Positions 10,190 through 20,314 of a stretch of DNA of 64,000 nucleotides are shown in pieces (the stretch's first letter is position 1; each line of letters starts with the position of its first letter). Origin of the DNA: Hysterium pulicare CBS 123377 (taxonomy: Eukaryota; Ascomycota; Dothideomycetes; Hysteriales; Hysteriaceae). Made by a program: the position numbers and the translations under genes. The notes under the pieces were generated by a model. It was not told the DNA's origin. It saw only the letters and a program-made list of their open reading frames with translations, and did no database searches. The stretch lies in NCBI GenBank assembly GCA_000467715.1, contig AJFK01000845.1, positions 1-64,000 of the forward strand. The letters run 5' to 3'.

Positions 10190-13100
10190 ATGGGTGTTAC
10201 CGGCCTCTGGACCGTCCTCCAACCCTGCGCCCGCCCTATCAAGATCGAGACGTTGAATAAGAAACGGCTCGCTGTTGATGCATCCATCTGGATCTACCAG
10301 TTCCTCAAAGCTGTCCGTGACAAAGAGGGCAATGCGCTACGTAACAGTCACATCGTCGGGTTCTTCCGCCGAATATGCAAACTCCTCTTCTTCGGCATCA
10401 AGCCCGTCTTCGTTTTCGATGGTGGCGCACCGGCCCTCAAAAGGCAGACAATAAATAACCGTAAATCAAGGCGCGAAGGAAGGAGAGAAGATGCTGTGCG
10501 GACTGCGGGCAAACTCCTTGCGCTTCAAATGCAGCGGGTGGCTGAAGAGGAGGAGAAGAAGCGGAAGGAAGCTAGTCGACATCCCGCCGATGAGCCTGAA
10601 GAGGCAATACCAGAAGACATAGTGTATGCAGAGGAAGTCTTTCAGACGCAGAAGGAACGTCAGCAAAATCGGACATTCAAGAAGAAGGATGCGTATCATC
10701 TGCCGGATCTTGGTGCATCCCTGTCGGAGATGGGAGGGGCGAACGATCCAAGGATAATGTCCTTGGAGGAATTAGAAGAATATGCAAGACAATTTGATAG
10801 CGGTGAAGACATCAACGTGTACGACTTCTCGAAAATCGACTTTGACAGCCCCTTCTTTGTCAGCTTGCCAGCTTCGGACCGCTACAACATTCTTAATGCA
10901 GCTAGGCTAAGAAGTAGGCTGAGGATGGGCTATTCAAAGGATCAGCTGGATACCATGTTTCCAGACCGCATGGCTTTCTCAAAATTTCAGATCGATCGAG
11001 TCAGAGAACGTAATGAGCTTACGCAGCGACTAATGAACTTAAATGGCATGGCTGATGAAACTATGTTTGGAGTCAATGGAACATCCAGAGTTGCCGGAGA
11101 AAAAGGCAGAGAATATGTTCTTGTGAAAAATGATGGCGTCGAGGGTGGTTGGGCTCTTGGGGTTGTCACAAATAAGGAGGAGGGAAAACAGAGTAAGCCG
11201 ATTGATGTGGATAAGCTACCCGTAATGAACAATGATGGAGATGAAGACTGGGAAGATGAGGATGAGTTTGAGGATGTTCCTATTGAGGGTCTGAACCGTC
11301 TCCCTAAGCCCAAACGCACTGGTCGCCCACAAGACCACGACGATGAGAATTCCGCTGCGACAGATCTAGCTAAGCGCCGACATGCCTTTTATGAGTCGCG
11401 AAGGGGACGTTCCGCAAACACAAAGACGGGAAAGTCCAAGACAGTAAATCAAGACCCAGACTCGCTTTTTCTAGCGGAAGATGATGAAGACGAAGAATGG
11501 GAAAACGTAAACATTGGTGCTCAGCACGTTACTGATGATATGTTTAGAGGCTCGAAGGACGGTCATTCCGTGAATGAAGAGGAAGAGGATCTCCGACGAG
11601 CTATTGCAATGTCACTTCAGCATGATGACCATGGATCTGCTAGAGAAGTGAATGACGAAGATGACGATTACCAAGAGGTTTTTCAGCAACAGCGAGTCCA
11701 AGAAGACAAGCCCTTTGCAGCCGCGAAAGGCTCTGGACTCTCTGTTGCACGTATGGCGAATGCTCGAAGCGGGAAAGCTGCACCTCACGGACCTTTTGGG
11801 GCAAGCGACAGCGAGGACGACGATATGGATCTACAAGCCGCCCTGGCAGAATCAAGGAAGTCCAAGCGAAACCCAACTGCCTCGCACCAAGCGTCAAAAG
11901 CGACCGAGATCCCTAAAGTGCAGAAAGCCCAAGTAGTAAATGACGCGCCTACTGCATCCAAAGTGCCTGGTTTCGATGGTCCTTTGCCATTTGAGAAGTT
12001 GGATCTGGGCAGCTCCCTGCTTGGGAAGAAAAAAATGAAGAAGCTTGAAGAAAATAGTGCAGGTGGTTTCGAGAAAGATACCGCTGAAGGAAAGAAAAAG
12101 ACGGCGGAGCCACTGCCACCGTGGTTTTCAGGTGATCGAGATCTCGCACGAGAATTGTCGGTTGCAAAAGAAGAAGAGAAGCGGGATCGAGAACGCGATC
12201 GAAAAGCTGAAGAAGAAGATTTTCAGTTCCAGGAACTGCCGAGATTGCGGAAGGAAGACACTAAAGAAATTATCGATCTGGAAGCGCCTCCGAGTCAGAG
12301 TCAGACAAAAGATGTTGTCACTGTCGATTCGGCGAGTGAGGAAGAAGATGACATCGAGATGGAAGATGTAATCGTAGAAGACCCAAAGCTGCGAATGGGG
12401 GATTTAGCGGACAAAGTAAGAGTAGAACCACCTAAACCATTATCGGAGTCACAGCCGCCTTCACCAGCGCAACAAGCATCACCTGAGAAACCCCAACTGG
12501 AGGTAGAGTCTGAAGACGAACCTATTGAATGGTCGGAGAGTGAGTCTGAGGCTCCAAGACCAGCGAAGCAGGACACCAAAAAAACATTCCAGCCGCAATC
12601 TCCAAAATCTCCCTCACCCGAGTATGAAGACGTGGAAATCCCATCGCGGAAACCCCGTTCAGCCGCCAGAGAACTCTCACCTGGTCTTATCGAAGGCATT
12701 GACGAGATATCAGCTCCCATTCCTCTTACGGGCACCGCTGACGATAATGCTCCGCTTGATATCCCGGATGACGACTCAGACGTCTATTCTGATCCTGAAG
12801 ACGCCGAACTGTTCGCCTCCCTGGCGGCAGAAGGGGAAGAACATGCACGTTTCGCCACTTCTCTCAATAACAATGCCTCCACGCCAATCAATTTTGACGA
12901 GGAACTGAAGCAACTACGCTCGCAGCAGAAGAAAGATCGCCGTGATGCGGATGAAGTTACACAGACAATGATTTCAGAATGTCAGCATCTACTGACGCTG
13001 TTTGGATTACCCTACGTCACCGCTCCAATGGAAGCGGAAGCTCAATGCGCTGAGCTCGTATCTCTAGGTCTTGTAGACGGCATCGTAACAGATGACAGTG

Positions 13101-14047
13101 ACACTTTCCTCTTCGGTGGCAACCGTGTCTACAAGAATCTGTTCAATGCCGCCAAGTTCGTAGAATGCTATCTGTCCTCTGACCTCACCAGCGAATTTTC
13201 ACTCACGCGCGAGAAGCTCATTGCAATTGCTCAGCTTCTCGGTTCGGATTATACAACTGGTATACCGGGCATCGGTCCAGTTACTGCGCTTGAGATTCTG
13301 TCGGAGTTCGATACTCTAGAAGCATTCAAGGAGTGGTGGACAGGCGTGCAGAACAACACCATTCCGAAAGAATCCGACAAAGCTTCACAATTCCGTCGTC
13401 GCTTCCGCCGCTCACAGCAAACAAAGCTTTTTCTCCCCGTAAACTTTCCCGACCCTCGCGTCGCTGCCGCGTACCTAGAACCTGACGTCGACGATGATCC
13501 CCAGGGTTTTCAGTGGGGTGTGCCAGACCTCGATGCTCTACGCCATTTTCTCAGTTCCCAGATTGGTTGGAGTAAAGAGAGAACGGATGAGGTCTTGGTG
13601 CCCGTAATTAGGGATATGAACCGCAGAGAGAAAGAAGGAACGCAGAGCAACATCACTCGGTTCTTCGACGGGGCTGTTGGTGCGGGTGCTTTTGCACCCA
13701 GGGTCAGAGGTAATGGTGGGATCGGCGAGAAGAGAGGGAAAGGCGCGGCGGGTAAGAGACTGGGAAGGGCGCTAGGGAGACTTGCGGAGAAAGGAAAGGA
13801 GGGGAGTAGAGGTGAGGGCGAGGAGGGCATTGAAGGTGGTCAAGAGGACAGCGTCGATGGTAATGACGAGGGGGAAGCCCCTTCTGCTAAGAGCGCAAAA
13901 CGTAAGAAGGGGAGAACAACTAGAAAAGCCATGTCCGAGACAGCTTCAGATGGTTTCGAGGAGGATGAGGACGAAGATGATTTATACGCTGAGCCGCCTA
14001 AGAAGGCACGGAAAAGCGGCGGAGGAAAGGGCAAAGCCAAAGCGTGA
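10190..14047 (+). CDS. rad2: DNA repair endonuclease Rad2/XPG (nucleotide excision repair 3' incision)
   Basis: Single exon of 1285 residues, the size expected for Rad2/XPG. The N domain starts at the initiator (MGVTGLWTVLQPC) with VDASIWIYQF and the FVFDGG metal motif near residue 77. After a long acidic, low-complexity spacer comes the I domain with MEAEAQCAEL (about 947-956) and TDDSDTFLFG (D968, D969, D971), followed by a helix-hairpin-helix around GIPGIGPVTALEIL. Near the C-terminus QSNITRFF (1152-1159) is a canonical PCNA-binding PIP box, and the tail is basic. A ubiquitin-interacting-like motif, EEDLRRAIAMSLQ, lies near 465-477, and VVTVDSASEEEDD in the spacer looks like a SUMO-interacting motif. 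The protein would cut 3' of lesions in the TFIIH bubble. The gene is convergent with the KMT6 gene; 331 bp separate the two stops. Confidence 0.95.
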   Translation: MGVTGLWTVLQPCARPIKIETLNKKRLAVDASIWIYQFLKAVRDKEGNALRNSHIVGFFRRICKLLFFGIKPVFVFDGGAPALKRQTINNRKSRREGRREDAVRTAGKLLALQMQRVAEEEEKKRKEASRHPADEPEEAIPEDIVYAEEVFQTQKERQQNRTFKKKDAYHLPDLGASLSEMGGANDPRIMSLEELEEYARQFDSGEDINVYDFSKIDFDSPFFVSLPASDRYNILNAARLRSRLRMGYSKDQLDTMFPDRMAFSKFQIDRVRERNELTQRLMNLNGMADETMFGVNGTSRVAGEKGREYVLVKNDGVEGGWALGVVTNKEEGKQSKPIDVDKLPVMNNDGDEDWEDEDEFEDVPIEGLNRLPKPKRTGRPQDHDDENSAATDLAKRRHAFYESRRGRSANTKTGKSKTVNQDPDSLFLAEDDEDEEWENVNIGAQHVTDDMFRGSKDGHSVNEEEEDLRRAIAMSLQHDDHGSAREVNDEDDDYQEVFQQQRVQEDKPFAAAKGSGLSVARMANARSGKAAPHGPFGASDSEDDDMDLQAALAESRKSKRNPTASHQASKATEIPKVQKAQVVNDAPTASKVPGFDGPLPFEKLDLGSSLLGKKKMKKLEENSAGGFEKDTAEGKKKTAEPLPPWFSGDRDLARELSVAKEEEKRDRERDRKAEEEDFQFQELPRLRKEDTKEIIDLEAPPSQSQTKDVVTVDSASEEEDDIEMEDVIVEDPKLRMGDLADKVRVEPPKPLSESQPPSPAQQASPEKPQLEVESEDEPIEWSESESEAPRPAKQDTKKTFQPQSPKSPSPEYEDVEIPSRKPRSAARELSPGLIEGIDEISAPIPLTGTADDNAPLDIPDDDSDVYSDPEDAELFASLAAEGEEHARFATSLNNNASTPINFDEELKQLRSQQKKDRRDADEVTQTMISECQHLLTLFGLPYVTAPMEAEAQCAELVSLGLVDGIVTDDSDTFLFGGNRVYKNLFNAAKFVECYLSSDLTSEFSLTREKLIAIAQLLGSDYTTGIPGIGPVTALEILSEFDTLEAFKEWWTGVQNNTIPKESDKASQFRRRFRRSQQTKLFLPVNFPDPRVAAAYLEPDVDDDPQGFQWGVPDLDALRHFLSSQIGWSKERTDEVLVPVIRDMNRREKEGTQSNITRFFDGAVGAGAFAPRVRGNGGIGEKRGKGAAGKRLGRALGRLAEKGKEGSRGEGEEGIEGGQEDSVDGNDEGEAPSAKSAKRKKGRTTRKAMSETASDGFEEDEDEDDLYAEPPKKARKSGGGKGKAKA

Positions 14048-14378
14048 GATGGCATTGACTAACGAGATTATGAGCCTTTTGACTAAATAGATGTTTGTAC
14101 ACATAATAGAACATTTGAATGACTAGAGAGCTCACTCTCCATACTTCTATTCTCCTCATAAGTGCTGCATTGCCGAATTACGGCAGAGTAGTAGCCGTCG
14201 AAGCGGCAGTGACTTCGAATCGTATCGCTGAGATCCTTGGTACCAGAATGATCTGTTGATTGATCCCCATGAAATAAGAACTTCTCGTGCCAAACTTGCA
14301 TCTTCTGAATGATGAAAGCTCCAAGCCAACCGCCCAGGACAAGTCTGCCCAAATTCTGTCAAACACGAACACCGCCAC

Positions 14379-17300
14379 CTAGTCATCGTCATCACTGTCA
14401 ATTACCCTCTTCCTCTTTCGTCCAGCCCCAGGTCTGACCCCACCCCTTAGTGACCTCCCCTCCAAGCTCTCTCTAAGATTTCGTCGAGCCCGTTTGCTTT
14501 TCCGGATGACGGTGCTTTGACTATTGCGCAACTTGCCACCATCATCGTCGTCATCGCTCTCTTCCCCAAATTCACTACTTTCATCCTCGGCGTCAGAAAC
14601 AGGGATCTCGAACTCATCGATTTCTTCCTCCTCGTCGTTGTCTTCGTATTCGTCCTCGCTCTCATCATCATCTTCGTCTTCGTCGTCATCGTTAGTTATG
14701 AAATCCGCGGTGGATTGTGACTCGAGATTATGATCGATTTCGGAATCGTTGGAGCTCTCCGAGGAGGGCATATCGTCAGCTGCTTGATTAGCAATATGCC
14801 TGAACTGTTCCTCAACATTCAGACCGGAGGGAGTCACCAACCCCAACCTTCGCTGGAGGCGGCTCAAGGACCCGTCTTTGCTCCCGTTTGCAGTAGGATC
14901 TCTAGTGGCAGAGGAGGATCTCACTGCGTCTTGAACTTCAGACCTAATTTTAGCCTGTTCAAGTTTAGCAGCGCGCACAGCGGCAAGACGGACTTCTCTC
15001 GCCTTGGCAGTTTGAGCCCTCTTGTCCTCTGCACTGCGAACCGGTTTCGCGCCACCCAACCCCTCGTCTATCTTCCGGATCTTTGATTTTATTTTGACCG
15101 AAGCTTCCGAGCTCACGGCTGAGTTGCTCTGGGTAGTCTTCGTACTCCTGCTTGAGCCCACGCCATACAGGTCTCCTTTTCTCCTTCTGACCCTGACGAC
15201 TTTTGTACTTTTAGTGGAAGTCGAGGTTTTGCGTCGTTTGGAATCAGGTTGTTCACCCTTTTCCCAGAATCCTTTCGTAATTTCTTTCGGATAGCCGTAG
15301 TTGAAGAAGAGTTCTTCGCCTACGTTAAGCGAGCGTTTTGCGAACATACCGATACGCGTGACGGTATTGCACAGCATGACTGTTGGGTAGCAATTGATGA
15401 TGTTCGTAGAATTTGAGTTGTTAATGAATCGGAATTTGTTGCCTGCGCGGGTAGAATCGATTTCTTGATCTAAACAACAACGACATTAGTAAGGTTCTCG
15501 ATATGGTGAAAGTTCTCGAGGATGCTTACCCTTGTTGAGCGTGAAGAGGTAGTTGGTCTTCAAACGATGGTATATGGCTCCACGTCTAGAACTCTCCCCA
15601 GCCGTTACAATCTCACCCTTGTACTCTCCGAGGTACTCGTCTCGCTTGATCTTTTCGCCAGCATAAAGCCCGAACCCGTGTACTTCAGACTGGCCCAGCA
15701 GGGTATGCTTTGGTAAATTCCGCTGAATGTAGCAATTCGAGCATTTGTCTTTCGTTATTTCTTCATTATTGCGATTGACGGGGTCTAGAACTTCAGCAGC
15801 GCCACATGCACCACACAGATCGGCGTCACACTCTCGGTTAAGTTCTCGACACTCGCAGGTTGTTCCACAGACACGGTTGCGCGCGTCCTTTGCACACAAA
15901 CAACCTCGGAAGCGCCGTTTGCAGGAGAGAGGACAAGCACACATCTTCTCGCAAGCGATCTTTTGTCTGAAACATCGGCACCGGGCTTCTTCGCAGCTAC
16001 CGTCATGACTACAGGGATAGAATGGCCGGCGTTTGTGTAAGAGATGGGCCTCGGATTTGCTGAGCCACCAACTGACACTGTATTTCGGATAGTGCATCCT
16101 CGAGACCCCGTCATCGCTAGGGTCAGGCTCATCTTGATGCGCTCGCGGCATGGCAGCCACACGTCTCTTGTAGTTATTGACTTCAGCCTCTGAATCAGAG
16201 ATGATCTCCTGGTGTCTATCCGCCCTTCTGTCGCCATCGTCTCCGCTTTCCTCTTCTTGCTCGTTTTGCGCCGAAGAAGACGATCTTGGCTCTCCATATT
16301 CACTTGGCTCAGAGGGCGCCCTATAAGTACGATCGCCGCTTGATTTTTCGGATTCTGAACGAGCACCCGTGTCAGAATCGGGTTCTTCTCTGATTTCCCC
16401 GTGGAAAACACAACCGTGTCTGGATATGTTAGTTACCATTTCTGGCACTTGCAATAGACGACACGACTTACTGGTGACAGACTCTACAAGCCTTGCTTCT
16501 GAACGTGAAATTAGACTTCAAGGGCAATTGAGAAGTTGGCGGTTGAGTAAGCTTTGATGATGGTAGCTGAGCCGCGTCACTCTGACGAGCAAGATGCCAC
16601 AAGCTGAATCCGCACAGCTTGAGAAACACTGCACAAGCGTGTGCAGTTAACCTCAGTTCACCGGCTGACGGTTGGGGGAGGTTCGACAGGATGAACTGCC
16701 ATTTCCGCTTTTTGCTATCAAAGTCTTCCTCGCAATGTGGTTTTCGCTTGGTAATTAGCGGTACAAATTCCTGGCTGCTTTTTTTGTCTGTTAAGTTGTT
16801 GATGCTGGCGATATCACTCTCTTCAGCTAGAAGCCAGAACAAAATGTTTTGCCAACTGACACCAATTTCTTTGAGAAAGTTGTCAGCGTAAGGCTTGTGT
16901 ACTCTGCACTGTTCAGCCTGAAGCAGATGCCGTGGCCTATGCTCGTTGACCATTTCGTATAGGTCGTCCAACTCATCCCAAAGACTTGTCTGATTAATTC
17001 CGTCAAGCTCTTCATCGTCGAAATAAGGCCAATATAGAAGTTTTCGGTTGTTTTCGGCGAGGACATTTTCTTGAAGACTGACATAGTCATTGTATTCTGG
17101 AACGTTTTTGATAGTTGAGTTATACTGCGTCACCGGAACGCTAAAGTATGACCGGATCCCTTTGTTTGAACGATGATCAGGAAACACCTCTTGGCTAATT
17201 GCCATGGTCGGCGTTTTCACAGGCGCTTCAGGGGCAGCGATAACCTGGATCGAACCCATATCGGCAAAGGGTGATGTTCGCTGTAAGTACTTTTCTGGAA

Positions 17301-18731
17301 TGGTCGGAATGAAGTCCTTGGATGTCGAAGGATACTTCTTTTCCCTGGCCTTAACTTCTTGATGATAACATCGTCGATGCCGCGGGAGTTGATGCTTTGC
17401 AGAATTAGAGGGGCTTCTCAAAACTCTTGAGGATTCTCGCAATTGTTACCTTTACTAAATTGGCATGGTTCTCACGAAGATCCGATAGATGCCTCCTCAG
17501 GACACCTTCTACCGCCGCACCCGATGATTGAACATTGTTCGTGTCAATGTCGATTGGCGGTTGAGCCTCAGGCACTACAACCATAATGTTAAAGAGGTAC
17601 CAGGCTTTCAAACCAAAACTGCTTAAACCCGAATAAACAGAGGTGAAAAATGACTGAGCTAGAACAAGAAAAAGAACAGAAAAGGTTGGGAGATGTACCT
17701 GGCGTTGAAGACAATGCTCTAGGGCTTGGCACCTTCTCCTGTATTGTTTGCACATTGTCTGATTGGTCATCAAGCCTGGCACATCCGTTTGATTGTCCTG
17801 TGTTTTTAGAGTTCTTCGAGGAGGATTGCGAAGTCCGGGGTGTTCGGTCATCTTCCGCTGGATCTTCGGGGATTCTTGATTTGGTAGGAGACGCAGGTTT
17901 TGAGATGCGCACAGATGGGGATTGAACTGCTAGCCTTTTAGGTGACTGCAGTCGAGCGGACCCTGACTCGACAAATCTCTTGAAAGGATGAGGCACTGGG
18001 GGCCGAATCGCAAACTTTGTTACTGAAGGTGCAGTCTTTGACAAATGCTGCTTCGCCTTTTGCTTTGGAGGTGACGGCTCTGATTCTTGAGAGGTTGTCA
18101 AGGCACTGCCGGTCTTCTTCGGAGAAGGCATTCTGGAACTTATCATTGAATGATCACTCCCACGCCCATTTGTGTCCGCTTCTTGAGAAATGCGGTCGTC
18201 TAACACGCGATTGTTCAGCACTTCTGTTGTGCTCCCTTCACGCGACTCAGAGGCCCGTGCACTCTCCTCGCTAGATGCTAGTCCCGGCTCAAGGTGCTCA
18301 ACTCGAGCATTCTTCTCAGCGCCAGAAGACGTTGGTATACTTTCTGTGGTTGGAACAGCGGCGTTCGAATTGGTCTTTAATATGTCGTCGTTAAGCGTGT
18401 CGTTAGGCATGTCGGCTTTTCCTGGGCCGTTGCTCATTGGAGCATCTGGTGTGATTCCACCGTCTCCAGATCGGCTACGTGAAGCACCCGGCCTAGAGTC
18501 CACAGGCTGGACAATGATAGAATTGGCAGCGTTATCGAGTATGTGTGCTCGTCTACCTTCAGGCGCCGCTTGCATGGCCGGCGACCTGTGAAGTGAAGTC
18601 CTCCGCTGCACTGCTGTTGTCGAGACGACTTCGACTTCATCGTCTGAACACGTCAGATCGATGGGTGCGTTGAAGTTGAGCCCGTCTGTGGGGTCCTCGG
18701 TCAAATCGATGATTTCAGCTACCGGCGGCAT
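14379..18731 (-). CDS. kmt6: Histone H3 lysine-27 methyltransferase, E(z)/EZH2 type (PRC2 catalytic subunit, KMT6)
   Basis: Five exons on the minus strand (18731-17699, 17574-17450, 17394-16472, 16419-15530, 15469-14379) give 1353 residues. The Cys-rich pre-SET CXC region runs about 830-923 (SCEEARCRCF, CAKDARNRVCGTTCECREL). The SET domain follows to about 1055: VHGFGLYAGEKI, LGEYKGEIV, RFINNSNS, and GEELFFNYGYP with Y1048 and Y1050. With partner subunits it would write H3K27me3 for facultative heterochromatin. At about 1350 residues it is far longer than animal EZH2: it has a disordered N-terminal region opening with IIDLTED and PIDLTCSDDE (SUMO-interacting-like) and a 300-residue acidic and basic tail ending in GAGRKRKR and DSDDDD. 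The third intron boundary (17395-17449) is the least certain. The position of the EZH2 NHS histidine reads Asn here. Confidence 0.9.
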
Positions 18732-20314
18732 GTTTGGCCTCCTGGAAGATACGACTGGAACTGCGCCCTTCCTCTCAGCTGCAGTTTTGCACCTCCGACC
18801 AGAGTCAGGCGCCCGTTAAACCATACGCACCCGTGGAAACCAGATGGAATCGGAGGATGGCCTCGCAGAGTGAGCTGGGAGTTGGACGGCGAAAAAACAC
18901 AAGGCAGCAGAACAACAACTATGCCAGTTGCACGAACAGAGGCTGTCGAAACGCAAATGGTAGCTTTGAAGCATTGACGAGGTGAGGCGAGGGCGAGGTT
19001 CCATGTCGCGTCCTTGGTGATTTCTTAGAACGGCAAACCCGCGCGGGCTCATGTGAGCAGCCGATGGAGACTGCCACATCCTCGCCACACACCAATAAGA
19101 TGCGACTCCTAGGTGTTGCAGCCAAAACTTTGCTTCGTTGGCAGTAGGTAAATGTGACATGGACACAGTATGTGGTACAAGGCTTCTCCGTACCCCTTCT
19201 TGCCGTATGTCTAACATCCCGAAGAGGTAGGCCTGGCAGGCCGCTGAGAGATGCGCATTTACTATATTTCCTTCTGTGGGATTCTACAAAATAGTTCTAG
19301 TACTAGATTCATATTACCCCCTAACAGGGCAGGTTGTAGTCTAACATATTAATAACATCGAATTCTCGATTAGAATAACGCTGTGAATGGCGTTCATAAA
19401 GTGTTTGACCTCGTTTGCATGAAACGCCAACACGATTTTGGTAGCACTTCCTATGTTTCCAGTTATACCTCGCGTCCATTCAGACGAAATACAGTGTTCA
19501 CGGCGCACGAGGAGTGTTCAGTTCGACCCCAAGTCAAACTTACATCCTGGAACATAGCGAAGTGCGCAATTCATTGTCCAGCTCAGTGGCCCAGGATTGA
19601 GTTTCAAGAGTCATACTGCTCCACCCTCTGCTGTTAGCCTTTGCGGCTCTTTGATCTTCGATTCTACACCTAGGCAATTGTTTGAATAACAGATTGCTTC
19701 TGGTACGGTCATCCAACCAGCCATATGGGAACGATTGGCATGTTCAAGCAAGGGTTGAGTATGAGTGAGTTTCCTACAGCTCGAAAGATGTAATATGGCT
19801 CAATGAGTGCACAACGGGCGCTTCAAGCACTTATAGGGGAATAAGTAGACAATGCGGATGGCAAGGAGACGGAATGACATCTTGTTTTAATGGTGGGATG
19901 GACCGAGAGGCGGTGGATAATGCATAGTGTGAGCTCTGTGACTCAAGATCCTCTTATAGTCGAAGGGAGCAAATGAGATGGCATTGAGCTGATGTCCAAT
20001 GAATAGCGATGAAAAGAGAGAGCGATAAGCTACCAGAGATTGTATATTCATTATCGAATCGAAATCCCAGCTTACGGCTCCCCAAAAAACGATTAGCAAA
20101 GCTAGTTGATATGGGTTTGCAGCTGAGGAACGTACAAATTAATGTATCTATTGATTTGTGCAGGACTTTCTGAGGATGACTCCCAAGGTTCCAAGATTTG
20201 ATGGTCATCACGTGCTAGCTGTGGTCCGTGCGGGCCGCCTTTGTTTACAAACTCTCCAAGTCAACACTGAATCTATCTTTACCACATCGCAAAACTGCCC
20301 AACGCACAACCACA
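18732..20314. other. Divergent promoter region between kmt6 and spc7
   Basis: About 1.6 kb separates the two divergent start codons. A 133-codon minus frame (18816-19217) is open but has no domain. I see no repeats or RNA genes. The stretch probably holds both 5' leaders and promoters. Confidence 0.5.

Noticed and set aside
18816-19217. 133-codon minus-strand frame upstream of kmt6
   Set aside because: No domain and lies where the leader and promoter are expected.
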